In this document: positions 34,666 through 42,122 of the stretch, in pieces | Numbering within the stretch: the stretch's first letter is position 1 | Layout of the letters: each line of letters begins with the position of its first letter | Source: Thiobius zoothamnicola | Lineage (GTDB): Bacteria; Pseudomonadota; Gammaproteobacteria; Chromatiales; Chromatiaceae | Assembly: GCA_963678215.1 (NCBI GenBank) | Contig: OY782758.1 | Coordinates: 186,001-250,000 of the forward strand | DNA length: 64,000 bases | Reading direction: 5' to 3' | The notes under the pieces: model-generated | Told to the model about the DNA's origin: nothing | Database searches by the model: none | Seen by the model: the letters and a program-made list of their open reading frames with translations, nothing else | Program-made: the position numbers and the translations under genes

Positions 34666-35965
34666 GGGTTGGTTGGTTGTTTCGGTTTCGTGGAGACGAA
34701 AAATTCTGTAGAGACGCAAGATTTTGCGTCTCTACGTTCACATTTGATTGTGTATCGTTGGTCGATTGCATTGCCACCCGTATTTCACCAGACATCAATT
34801 TGGGCAGGAGGGTATCGCGGAGGGATTCGAGGGTGCGGATTTGGGTTTGGTTTTTGTCTATTTTATCCCAAGCATTTTTACAGTATTCGGCAAATTCCTG
34901 TAGTAATTCATCTGGTGGTAATTGAAATTCGATCGCTTCAATGTCTGTTGGCTTTAACGAAGGGTAGGCAGATGTTGAACCCTCTGCAATTGAATGCAAA
35001 TACTCCGTCATTTCAGAAGTTGTGAGTAAAATATAAATGAAATGTGGATCTATATCTTCACACGTAATTACACAAAAACCTGTTGAAACAACCAAATTCT
35101 CAATAGGATTTTTAACTATGCCATAGTGTTTTTGATTTGGACGAACAGTCGATAAAAGCACGTCGTTATGCTGAACTAGTCGTTTTGCCCTGCTTGGTGC
35201 TTCATTGAAACTAAATTCTTGTAATGCAACAATTTTACCTTCTGTCAAAGAGCCGGTATCTAAATATCTAATTATTTGATGAGAATAATCTTTGTTAGCA
35301 GAATTATCATTCGTCTTAACAAAATCACCTATTTTCACTTCCTCCCAATCCTCCTCTGCCTCTTCCACAAACCACTGCCGAAACAGGGTTTCAGCCATTT
35401 GTTCCAGGGTTTTGTTCTGGCGGTGGAGTAGATCGATTTTATCATCCAGCGAGCTTAATACTTCTGCTATGGCTTTTTGTTCGGGGAGGGGGGGGATTAG
35501 AAACTCATGCTCTTCTATCCTTGTAGGTGATGTATGCATTATTGAGGTTCCACTAGCTGAACCTACAATATACCCATGATATTCTTGAGTTCTCATATGC
35601 CAATAAAGGAAATCTGAGTTAGCATCATTGTTTATGAACTGAACCAATCCAATCCGTTGGTTATGAAGGTATTTCTCTCCTTTTTTTGATGCTGGGATTT
35701 TCGCTGAATATCCTAATGTATCAGTTTCTTTACTTAAATCAGTCATCGTGATGACAATATCATTCTCTTGCAAAACATAGTCATCTGGGTACTCACCACT
35801 AAAATATTTAAACTTATCCGATTTAAAACCACCACCAATATGAAAATTACTTGGTGTAACCAAAATATTATTAGTGACTTCGGTTGTGATGTTTTTTCCT
35901 TTAAACGCAAATCCATGCCTAACTGTAAAGAAATCCCCAAGCCTAACTTTCCGCCACTCACTCAT
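34658..35965 (-). CDS. hsdS: Type I restriction-modification specificity subunit (internal start)
   Basis: The standalone HsdS predicted from the internal ATG preceded by AGGAGG. It is 435 residues, close to usual HsdS length, and starts SEWRKVRLGDFFTV, the typical HsdS opening. It determines the DNA sequence recognised by the HsdM/HsdR enzyme. Its C terminus (VNVETQNLASLQNFSSP) is encoded by a palindromic repeat. It overlaps the RAYT start by 8 bases. Confidence 0.8.
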   Translation of the reverse strand: MSEWRKVRLGDFFTVRHGFAFKGKNITTEVTNNILVTPSNFHIGGGFKSDKFKYFSGEYPDDYVLQENDIVITMTDLSKETDTLGYSAKIPASKKGEKYLHNQRIGLVQFINNDANSDFLYWHMRTQEYHGYIVGSASGTSIMHTSPTRIEEHEFLIPPLPEQKAIAEVLSSLDDKIDLLHRQNKTLEQMAETLFRQWFVEEAEEDWEEVKIGDFVKTNDNSANKDYSHQIIRYLDTGSLTEGKIVALQEFSFNEAPSRAKRLVQHNDVLLSTVRPNQKHYGIVKNPIENLVVSTGFCVITCEDIDPHFIYILLTTSEMTEYLHSIAEGSTSAYPSLKPTDIEAIEFQLPPDELLQEFAEYCKNAWDKIDKNQTQIRTLESLRDTLLPKLMSGEIRVAMQSTNDTQSNVNVETQNLASLQNFSSPRNRNNQPTHE

Positions 35966-36271
35966 GCCCCTCCTAAAAATAACCTTCCCTTTCCCATCAA
36001 TATGCCGCCTCAACTCTTCCGACCCAATACTGTCATAAGCCACCACATCAAAGAAAAACGGCAACCAGGTATCTTCTTCAAAATGGTCTTTTATTTTGGC
36101 TGCCAGTGACCAATCGGCTTTTTCTCCCTTAATGGCAATATCCACATCCGAGGCTTCTTTGTAGGTATCAATGGCGCGGGAGCCAAACAGGATGGCACAG
36201 TCCAGTGCCTCATAGCTGGCGAGAATGGCGGTTATTTCCTGTAATTGTTTTTCTGAAAGGCCGTATTTCAT
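34658..36271 (-). CDS. MNT nucleotidyltransferase domain fused in frame to HsdS specificity subunit
   Basis: A continuous 537-codon frame. Residues 1-102 are a minimal nucleotidyltransferase (ILFGSRAIDTYKEASDVDIAI with GSxA and DxD metal site, and FFFDVVAYD with a further Asp). In HEPN-MNT modules this protein modifies and silences the HEPN toxin. From Met103 (MSEWRKVRLGDFF) the sequence is a normal type I specificity subunit. It has two target-recognition domains and conserved helices (IPPLPEQKAIAEVLSSLDDKIDLLHRQN, and LPKLMSGEIRV near the end). No stop separates the parts. An AGGAGG lies just before codon 103, so a separate HsdS is probably made as well. The MNT start overlaps the HEPN stop (ATGA). 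Confidence 0.9.
   Translation of the reverse strand: MKYGLSEKQLQEITAILASYEALDCAILFGSRAIDTYKEASDVDIAIKGEKADWSLAAKIKDHFEEDTWLPFFFDVVAYDSIGSEELRRHIDGKGKVIFRRGMSEWRKVRLGDFFTVRHGFAFKGKNITTEVTNNILVTPSNFHIGGGFKSDKFKYFSGEYPDDYVLQENDIVITMTDLSKETDTLGYSAKIPASKKGEKYLHNQRIGLVQFINNDANSDFLYWHMRTQEYHGYIVGSASGTSIMHTSPTRIEEHEFLIPPLPEQKAIAEVLSSLDDKIDLLHRQNKTLEQMAETLFRQWFVEEAEEDWEEVKIGDFVKTNDNSANKDYSHQIIRYLDTGSLTEGKIVALQEFSFNEAPSRAKRLVQHNDVLLSTVRPNQKHYGIVKNPIENLVVSTGFCVITCEDIDPHFIYILLTTSEMTEYLHSIAEGSTSAYPSLKPTDIEAIEFQLPPDELLQEFAEYCKNAWDKIDKNQTQIRTLESLRDTLLPKLMSGEIRVAMQSTNDTQSNVNVETQNLASLQNFSSPRNRNNQPTHE
34690..34735. repeat. Palindromic repeat copy C, inside the 3' end of hsdS
   Basis: A half unit GTGGAGACGAAAAAT, the spacer TCT, then a full perfect-armed palindrome GTAGAGACGCAA...TTGCGTCTCTAC. 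It encodes the last residues of HsdS. Confidence 0.9.
35969..35974 (-). promoter_or_regulatory. Internal Shine-Dalgarno site for HsdS within the MNT-HsdS frame
   Basis: On the minus strand AGGAGG is followed by GGC and the ATG of codon 103. The same bases encode Arg-Arg-Gly of the MNT-HsdS junction. Spacing is short (3 bases), but AGGA alone lies 5 bases from the ATG. Confidence 0.75.
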
Positions 36272-36672
36272 AATTCTTGCTTTAGATCAAAATAAAGATC
36301 ACGGACAATGCGGTAAAACTTTTCAGTGACAAAATTCAGTACTTTATTGGATACATCTTCATTGTAGGTATGGCTGGTCAGATTCCTTAACGCCAGCGCT
36401 TCCATCCAGTCTTCACCATGAGCGATGATTTCAAATTGAAAAGCCTGGCGAATGACCTGTTTCGGGGTGTTGACCTTGGTGCCACCATCTTCCAAATAGT
36501 CTTTAATGAGTTTCCATGCTAGTTCTATGATAATTTCATAGGCTTGAATAAGCGCCATTTGATAGGCTTCAAGCGTCCGGTTTTTTTCGTATTCATCTAT
36601 TCTTCTTTGAAACATCTCATAGGCTTTTTCAAAGTTCTGAAAGCGTTGCTTCCATCGAATATCATTGTTCAT
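36268..36672 (-). CDS. HEPN-domain toxin (HI0074/HepT-like) of a HEPN-MNT module
   Basis: The 134-residue, all-helical protein matches the HI0074-type nucleotidyltransferase-partner family. It carries RNLTSHTY at residues 96-103, the RX4HXY motif of HepT RNase toxins. The R and H form the active site, and the Tyr is the residue AMPylated by the MNT partner in the Shewanella system. It overlaps hsdM upstream and the MNT-HsdS gene downstream, each by four bases. The layout recalls PrrC, a HEPN anticodon nuclease guarded by a type I enzyme. A guard role here is inferred. Confidence 0.88.
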   Translation of the reverse strand: MNNDIRWKQRFQNFEKAYEMFQRRIDEYEKNRTLEAYQMALIQAYEIIIELAWKLIKDYLEDGGTKVNTPKQVIRQAFQFEIIAHGEDWMEALALRNLTSHTYNEDVSNKVLNFVTEKFYRIVRDLYFDLKQEL

Positions 36673-38249
36673 ATTTTCACCTTTGCCAGATTCTCTAAAA
36701 TCCGCTGGTTGAGTTTCGCCTCTTCTTTAAGTTGCCCTTCAAATTCCGCTTTCAAGCTGGTAAAGCGTTCGCCAAAGTCAAAATCATCGGCTTCTTCGGC
36801 CAAGCCTACATAGCGCCCTGGGGTGAGCACATAATCCAGTTCTTTCACCCGTTCTATCGGGGCGGCATGACAGAAGCCAGGGATGTTTTTGTATTGAGGC
36901 AATTCTGTAGAGACGCAAGATTTTGCGTCTCCACATAATTTTTCATCTCCACGCCAAGAATGGTAGGTGTCGGCAATGGTTTTTATATCCTCATGCGAGA
37001 GTTCACGGGTACGGCGGTTAATCAGATGCCCCATATTACGGGCATCAATAAATAGTATTTCGCCAGTTCGGTTTCGGAATTTACTATTGCTACGGTTACG
37101 GCTCATAAACCATAGGGAGGCGGGAATTTGGGTATTGAGAAACAGCTTGGCGGGCAGGTTGACGATGCAATCCACCAGCCCCGCTTCGACCAAGGCTTTT
37201 CTAATATCGCCTTCGCCCGAGGTCTTGGAAGTGAGCGCGCCTTTTGCCAGCACAAAGCCAGCCTGACCGCTGGGGGCGAGGTGATAGATAAAATGCTGTA
37301 TCCACGCATAGTTGGCATTACCCGTGGGCGGTGTGCCGTATTGCCAGCGTCCGTCTTTACTGAGTAAATCACCACTCCAGTCCGAGACATTAAACGGCGG
37401 GTTGGCGATGATGTAATCGGCTTTCAGGTCTTTGTGAACATCATTTAAAAACGAGCCTTCGTTATTCCATTTGACCTGCGAGCTATCAATGCCGCGAATG
37501 GCAAGATTCATTTTTGCCAGCCGCCAGGTGGTCTGGTTGCTCTCCTGCCCGTAGATGGAAATATCGTTGATTTTCCCTTGATGTTCGGTGACAAATTTCT
37601 CCGATTGCACAAACATTCCGCCTGAACCACAACAAGGGTCAAGCACCCGCCCTTTGTAGGGTTCAAGCATTTCTACCAATAATTCGACAACACTGCGGGG
37701 CGTATAGAACTGGCCGCCTTTTTTACCTTCAGCCAGCGCGAATTCACCCAGAAAATACTCAAATACATGCCCCAACACATCGGCACTACGTGACTTCGCA
37801 TCACCCAGAGCAATATTCCCAATCAGGTCGATGAGTTCACCTAAGCTGGTGGGGTCAAGATTTTGTCGGGCATAGACTTTAGGCAGCACGCCTTTTAGGG
37901 AAGTATTCTCCTTTTCGATAACATCCATTGCCTCATCAACGGTTTTACCAATGGTGGGTTGCTTGGCATGAGCTTGTAGAAACGACCAGCGAGCATCGGC
38001 AGGTACAAAAAAGACATTTTCCGCTTTGTATTCGTCCTTGTCTTCAGGATCAGCGCCAGTATATTCGTCTTCACCAGCATTTAATGTAGCGTATAGTTCC
38101 TCAAAGGCATCAGAAATATATTTAAGAAAAATCAAGCCCAAGACAACATGCTTGTATTCAGCGGCATCAATATTTTTTCGCAGCTTGTCAGCCGATTTCC
38201 ACAACTGCTTTTCCAGTGATTCTTCTTGTATTTCTTTCTTCTTTGCCAT
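36669..38249 (-). CDS. hsdM: Type I restriction-modification methyltransferase subunit
   Basis: HsdM makes the protective adenine methylation. The 526-residue product starts MAKKKEIQEESLEKQLW after a GGAGA ribosome-binding site. The frame is open 22 codons further but without a better start. It has the helical N-terminal domain, the SAM-binding motif LDPCCGSGGMFVQ, and the catalytic NPPF in YIIANPPFNVSDW. The C-terminal LTPGRYVG block is typical. A palindromic repeat inserts DEKLCGDAKSCVSTEL between YHSWRG and YKNIPGFC, a spot where other HsdM proteins are shorter. It is the first gene of the operon. The stop overlaps the HEPN start. Confidence 0.95.
   Translation of the reverse strand: MAKKKEIQEESLEKQLWKSADKLRKNIDAAEYKHVVLGLIFLKYISDAFEELYATLNAGEDEYTGADPEDKDEYKAENVFFVPADARWSFLQAHAKQPTIGKTVDEAMDVIEKENTSLKGVLPKVYARQNLDPTSLGELIDLIGNIALGDAKSRSADVLGHVFEYFLGEFALAEGKKGGQFYTPRSVVELLVEMLEPYKGRVLDPCCGSGGMFVQSEKFVTEHQGKINDISIYGQESNQTTWRLAKMNLAIRGIDSSQVKWNNEGSFLNDVHKDLKADYIIANPPFNVSDWSGDLLSKDGRWQYGTPPTGNANYAWIQHFIYHLAPSGQAGFVLAKGALTSKTSGEGDIRKALVEAGLVDCIVNLPAKLFLNTQIPASLWFMSRNRSNSKFRNRTGEILFIDARNMGHLINRRTRELSHEDIKTIADTYHSWRGDEKLCGDAKSCVSTELPQYKNIPGFCHAAPIERVKELDYVLTPGRYVGLAEEADDFDFGERFTSLKAEFEGQLKEEAKLNQRILENLAKVKI
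36907..36952. repeat. Palindromic repeat copy D, inside hsdM
   Basis: The same half-plus-full unit as the other three copies but in the opposite orientation: GTGGAGATGAAAAAT, spacer TAT, then the palindrome on the minus strand. It is in frame and encodes CGDAKSCVST. Confidence 0.9.
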
Positions 38250-38295
38250 TCTGTCTCCGTTTGTTTTATTCACCATCGGCAGGTGTTTATTTTGA

Positions 38296-38341
38296 GGCGT
38301 TAGCGTTTGCATCACCGTCTGAGTGCATGCGCTGGTTAGGC
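38296..38341. repeat. Short attC-like site between hsdM and the immunity-like gene
   Basis: Ends with GGTTAGGC (a perfect GTTRRRY core) 14 bases before the stop triplet of the next minus-strand gene. It contains GCATCACCG and GAGTGCATGCG, the arms shared with the sites at 29437-29524 and 42546-42632. The left core (GGCGTTAGC) is altered. Confidence 0.65.
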
Positions 38342-38355
38342 AAAGGTTTATCGCG

Positions 38356-39153
38356 CTATTTTTGTATCAACAACCCTTTCGGCAGGGTGTCGTATTCCGC
38401 CGTGACCTTGAGTCCGTGATGGATTCCCAGATTCGCCAGCGCTACGGCGTGGTCGCAGATGAATTCCTCATCGGTGTTCTTGTTTTCTCCCTGAGCATCG
38501 CCCTGGTAGAATTCCAATTGCATCATCAACCCCTGGTTAAAGCGTTCCTCATTGCTTTCCACGATTCCGAACAAGGCTGTGGTCAAGGTAAAGTAGTTTT
38601 TCTTGTAATCATTGCGTTTCGGCGGTTTAGCGGTGTATGTCTCGAATTGGGTTTTCAGCAGATTCCAGGCTTTTACCCGCCCGTCCCGCAGAACGCGCTT
38701 CAGGTCGTGGGCGTAATGGTTGACTTCGGAATCCATTTTTTTACCGTCCGGTCGGTCTCGAAACCAGGACGCCAGTTCTTTTGCCAAATCAAAATCGGCT
38801 GCCATTAGAGCGTAATTGAATCCTCTAATCGCGATAGTCTCAGTATTGCAACTCAAATCCATTTTTTCGCCCTGGTAGTCCGGGTCGGATTCGTCGTAGG
38901 CCATGGTGAAACTTTTCAGAATACAGCGGGCGGCATTGGAGAATTCGGCGCGGACCTCGTCAATGGGATCGCCGTTGAGGAATTTGGCGCGGGCGAGGGA
39001 GGCGTGATCTAATGCCAAACCTGTATACATACATTGTATAGATATATCTTCTTTTATATAAAAACCGTCTTTATACCTCTTCCAACGACCTTCTATACCC
39101 TCGCGAGCAGTTATGATCCAATGGTCAATCTGTTCCTGGTCCGGTTTGTTCAT
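38356..39153 (-). CDS. Putative immunity protein (Imm49-like) of a toxin pair
   Basis: A 265-residue, helix-rich soluble protein. Blocks such as GLALDHASLARAKFLNG, AIRGFNYALMAADFDLAKELASWF and NQGLMMQLEFYQGDAQGENKNTDEEFICDHAVALANLG resemble the Imm49 family from polymorphic-toxin loci. I am only moderately sure. It follows the larger gene upstream with a four-base overlap, the usual toxin-immunity arrangement, and it ends next to an attC-like site. Confidence 0.5.
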   Translation of the reverse strand: MNKPDQEQIDHWIITAREGIEGRWKRYKDGFYIKEDISIQCMYTGLALDHASLARAKFLNGDPIDEVRAEFSNAARCILKSFTMAYDESDPDYQGEKMDLSCNTETIAIRGFNYALMAADFDLAKELASWFRDRPDGKKMDSEVNHYAHDLKRVLRDGRVKAWNLLKTQFETYTAKPPKRNDYKKNYFTLTTALFGIVESNEERFNQGLMMQLEFYQGDAQGENKNTDEEFICDHAVALANLGIHHGLKVTAEYDTLPKGLLIQK

Positions 39154-40364
39154 TTTTTAAACGCCTCCCCGATTGCCTGTTTCATTTCGTTGAAATTCTC
39201 CATTTTAAAGTCGTCCAGGGTTTTAGTGATATCTCCATCATGGTCCCGTTCGTAGACTTTCACCTGGCCGGTTTCTGTGTTGGTATGAACGGATATGTGT
39301 TGCTTGTTTCCTTCCCGAAATTTAATCTCCTTCCACAAATCGATCTCTTCCCGCGTATACGGCCCGCCCTGGCGGTTGGAGGGGAGGCCAATTTTCTTGG
39401 CTTTGTCGGTGGTCATTTTTTGTGAGCGCAATTGATTTTTATCCCTTGAACCTTGTTTATTGCCTTGTTTATCCTTCGCCACCGCCTTACTATTGGTCAT
39501 ATTCCCCTTCGCCTCAAGTTCGGCAAGTTTACCGTCCTTCTTGCACATGTCGTCCGGACCGTGATAGCGGTCAACATATCGGTCGTCGGTTTTGTACTCC
39601 AACCGCCGCTTGGCCTGCTCCAGACCGGCCTTGCCCAGTGCTTCGGACTCGGATTTGGCGTGTGTCAACGCTTTTTTCAAGTCCGCCGCGAATTCCTCCG
39701 GTTTGCTCGACAGCGCCATCACCATCGACACTGTGGCTTGATGATTGCGCACGGTTTGCGCTCCCTGTTCTTGATCCGCGTTGCTGGGCGGCAACAGGTC
39801 TTTGCCTTCCTTGTTCAGGTCGATCTCCCGCCCCGTGCCTTTCTCCACGTAGCGCACGCCCATGGATTCGGACAGGCTCGCCGCCGTGCGCCGCCCCAAC
39901 TGATTGACGATTTCCTTGGTCCCGCCCACTGCCTCGTCCCACCAGGAGGTTTTCCGGGCTTGGCCGCTGCCATGGCCGTTCGTCAACCTTTGTACAATCC
40001 ATTCCAAGCTCGACTTGGCGAACAGGTGGCCGCCAGACAATGTGACGACCCACCGGCCTTGGGTCTTGTCTTCGCCATCCCCTTCCCAGAGCGCCACAGG
40101 AGAAAAGGGTTTGCCGCTCAAGTCGTGAACCAAAAAGACTTTTCCCGTTTCCAGCAATTTCAACAACCGGTCCAGCACCCACCGGTCGCGGTTCGGGCGC
40201 TGAAATTCATGGTGCCCGTCACGCAATACTTCGTCGATGCCCCAGATGCAGTCCGGACCGTAGCGGTCGAAAAACGCCCGTTCCACCTGTGATCTGGCGA
40301 AAAACGGACTCTCGATTCTCGGTAAATCCCGCCATTCAATATCCCGGGCGCGTTTCAGTCTCAT
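39150..40364 (-). CDS. Putative polymorphic toxin / effector-like protein
   Basis: A 404-residue protein with no membrane segments or signal. The first about 130 residues (DRYGPDCIWGIDEVLRDG, GRWVVTLSGGHLFA) are an unrecognised globular domain. The middle is polar and low in structure (residues about 240-320, KDKQGNKQGSRDKNQLRSQK). The last about 80 residues (SNRQGGPYTREEIDLWKEIKFREGN, HISVHTNTETGQVKVYERDHDGD, read in parts) look like a compact, charged, nuclease-type C-terminal domain. Pairing with a downstream immunity-like gene by a 4-base overlap supports a toxin. No PAAR, VgrG, LXG or Rhs part is present, so delivery is unknown. The gene is GC-richer than neighbouring cassettes. Confidence 0.5.
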   Translation of the reverse strand: MRLKRARDIEWRDLPRIESPFFARSQVERAFFDRYGPDCIWGIDEVLRDGHHEFQRPNRDRWVLDRLLKLLETGKVFLVHDLSGKPFSPVALWEGDGEDKTQGRWVVTLSGGHLFAKSSLEWIVQRLTNGHGSGQARKTSWWDEAVGGTKEIVNQLGRRTAASLSESMGVRYVEKGTGREIDLNKEGKDLLPPSNADQEQGAQTVRNHQATVSMVMALSSKPEEFAADLKKALTHAKSESEALGKAGLEQAKRRLEYKTDDRYVDRYHGPDDMCKKDGKLAELEAKGNMTNSKAVAKDKQGNKQGSRDKNQLRSQKMTTDKAKKIGLPSNRQGGPYTREEIDLWKEIKFREGNKQHISVHTNTETGQVKVYERDHDGDITKTLDDFKMENFNEMKQAIGEAFKK

Positions 40365-40740
40365 GCGTGGTTCCTTTTTTGATAAAAATAATGATGATCA
40401 CCGCTTCCGGGTCGCCCTGATAGTGCAAGTACTCGTACCAAGTTGCCATAAGTCGCTCTTTTTCCTTGCTTCCTAAATGGACGGAAAACTTATTCACAGC
40501 ATTTTGATGCTTTGGTAGAGCCTCCAAAAGAGCGTAATACAGATCGACTCCCTCTTTGTGTCGATTGGGATGAAGGGCCAGTAGTTCTTCCGAAAAAGCT
40601 TTCCGTAATTCGTTTGCGGCAGAATCTTTTAATTGCTGTTTTCTTGATTCTGTCGCTCGGCTTTTTGCTAAGAAATGATTTACCAACGAGGCGATGAGAA
40701 TGCCAAACAGAGTGCCTAGCGAAGAACTTCCCAGTTCCAT
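40336..40740 (-). CDS. Small membrane-anchored hypothetical protein
   Basis: 134 residues. An N-terminal helix (LGTLFGILIASLVNHFLA) is probably membrane-inserted, followed by a charged helical region (SRKQQLKDSAANELRKAFSEELLAL) and a C-terminal EYLHYQGDPEAVIIIIFIKKG. The 3' end overlaps the start of the toxin-like gene in another frame. The gene starts just beside an attC-like site, and this lead region looks like a normal cassette gene start. Family not recognised. Confidence 0.6.
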   Translation of the reverse strand: MELGSSSLGTLFGILIASLVNHFLAKSRATESRKQQLKDSAANELRKAFSEELLALHPNRHKEGVDLYYALLEALPKHQNAVNKFSVHLGSKEKERLMATWYEYLHYQGDPEAVIIIIFIKKGTTHETETRPGY

Positions 40741-40762
40741 TTAAAGTAGCTCCTCCTTTTTC

Positions 40763-40810
40763 ACATAACGTCGCATTCAGCGGCTTGTCCGCAGCAATGC
40801 TTTGTTATAT
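40763..40810. repeat. attC-like site
   Basis: ACATAAC at the left and GTTATAT at the right are inverse cores. Between them GCATTcAGCGG pairs with CCGCaGCAATGC around CTTGT. The right core contains the stop codon of the minus-strand gene 40805-41725. Confidence 0.75.
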
Positions 40811-41725
40811 TTTCTCTCTCAGATCAAAATAGTCCAAGTTTGAAATATTAATATTTATATAATTCTTACCATCTACAACTTTAATTTTGGGTATTCCATA
40901 TACAAAGACCCAGGAACTCGGATAATTTTTATTACTAAGATCTTCAAATTTCTCTTGAGATAATTTTTTAGTGAATGCGTTATTAATTAAAGATTCAGAT
41001 ATATATGTCGAAGGACGCAATAGTTTTCCATCACAAGATAGTGATGCTTCAAAGTTAGCTGAGTAATCAGATTCTCTTCTGCTATCTATAAAGGCCTTTC
41101 CGAAATATATTCTCGGATATTTAGATATGTTGCTTAAACTTTGCCCCGAAACATCAACAAACATTTCTTCATATGAGACATCAAAACCTTTGATATTTAT
41201 ATGCCGCTGACCTAGCACACCTAGGGACTTATACCTCAAAAACTTCGATACAAACGCACGCAGTGAATAATGTGTAGAAGATTGACGTTTTAAGCTATTA
41301 GTTTCAATTTTTCTTCTTCTTTTCTCTTCACGAGAAACTATATCAATATTTTTAGGAACTGTTTGTTTTTTCTCTAAATGTGATTTTGGCCTAGATAGTC
41401 CGAATATATCGGGAAGCTCTTCCTGTTTTTTAGCTCTATTCTTCAGTGCTCCTTTGGCTGAATCGGGATTTACATCCGTTTTTAAAATTTCCCTCACTAA
41501 ATCGCAATCAGGCTCATGTTCACCAACAGTCTTAAAATAAGGGTCTACCTTCATATCCTGTCGAATTTTGTCTAAATTAGCGCACGTAATTGGAACAGCA
41601 CAATTTCCAGCCGGACATTCGAAATTTCTTTTGTTCTTAATGACCCCAGCCCAGTAATAATCATAGGCCAACTCAGCATCCACTGTTTCTTCACTATCCA
41701 AGCTGTATGCTTGCTCAATTTTCAT
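40805..41725 (-). CDS. Cassette-encoded protein with an N-terminal cysteine cluster
   Basis: A 306-residue AT-rich gene. Near residues 35-75, FECPAGNCAVPITCANL and EHEPDCDLV form a Cys/His cluster that could bind zinc, in the manner of CoiA-type or ADP-ribosylase-like zinc lead domains. A basic linker (EEKRRRKIETNSLKRQ) follows, then a 150-residue mixed domain ending NLDYFDLREKI. I do not recognise the family. It is bounded by attC-like sites on both sides and is alone in its cassette. Confidence 0.6.
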   Translation of the reverse strand: MKIEQAYSLDSEETVDAELAYDYYWAGVIKNKRNFECPAGNCAVPITCANLDKIRQDMKVDPYFKTVGEHEPDCDLVREILKTDVNPDSAKGALKNRAKKQEELPDIFGLSRPKSHLEKKQTVPKNIDIVSREEKRRRKIETNSLKRQSSTHYSLRAFVSKFLRYKSLGVLGQRHINIKGFDVSYEEMFVDVSGQSLSNISKYPRIYFGKAFIDSRRESDYSANFEASLSCDGKLLRPSTYISESLINNAFTKKLSQEKFEDLSNKNYPSSWVFVYGIPKIKVVDGKNYININISNLDYFDLREKI

Positions 41726-41740
41726 GAAAGATCTCTAAAA

Positions 41741-41800
41741 ATATAACGCTAAAGCTGTGGGGCGCGCGTTAGCGCGTCCCGCACAAGCGACTTGTTAGGC
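41741..41800. repeat. attC-like site
   Basis: Left core ATATAAC, right core GTTAGGC. The interior has GGGGCGCGCGTTAGCGCGTCCC, an imperfect hairpin, and CTAAAGCTGTG against CACAAGCGACTTG. It marks the boundary between cassette 40805-41725 and a gene-poor cassette to the right. Confidence 0.78.
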
Positions 41801-42029
41801 CAGCGGAAGCAATGAGCTTGATGCTGGCCGTTGAAGCTAAAAAAGCCGCTGATTTCTTTGGGCATTTTAGCTGAAAAATTGTGGCAGAGCGGCAAAGGCA
41901 TTTTTGGCGAAAGCAGCGTGCTTGCCAAAGACAAATTCACAATGCCGAAGCCCGCAGTCAGCGGCGCAGAGAAGAAGCTATTTGTTCCTGATTTTTCCAT
42001 CCAGACCCAGCTGATTTTTCTCCGGCGCA
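41801..42029. other. Cassette without a convincing gene
   Basis: About 230 bases between two attC-like sites. Short frames exist on both strands (for example a lysine-rich plus-strand frame from 41831 to 42061 reading through the next attC), but none has a ribosome-binding site or recognisable product. Promoter-only or RNA-encoding cassettes are known in integrons. I see nothing definite. Confidence 0.5.
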
Positions 42030-42122
42030 GCCTAACGCTTTGCTTTGGGGCCGTAGTGTAGGGCTGGAAGCCCGAAACGAAGGTCCCAGCCGTGTAGCGG
42101 CGACAACAGCAACTTGTTATGA
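42030..42122. repeat. attC-like site
   Basis: Left core GCCTAAC matches the consensus exactly. Right core GTTATGA contains the stop codon of 42117-42542. Interior repeats include GGGCTGGAAGCCC and CAGCCGTGTAGCGGC. Confidence 0.8.

Noticed and set aside
34690..34735. Palindrome C as a transcription terminator
   Set aside because: No T run follows, and the same unit occurs inside other genes of the operon.
31898..36952. Palindromic repeats as a CRISPR array
   Set aside because: The four units are far apart, lie in coding sequence and have no regular spacers. No cas genes are present.
39453..40292. 279-residue plus-strand frame opposite the toxin-like gene
   Set aside because: Antisense to the better-supported minus-strand gene, and no ribosome-binding site.
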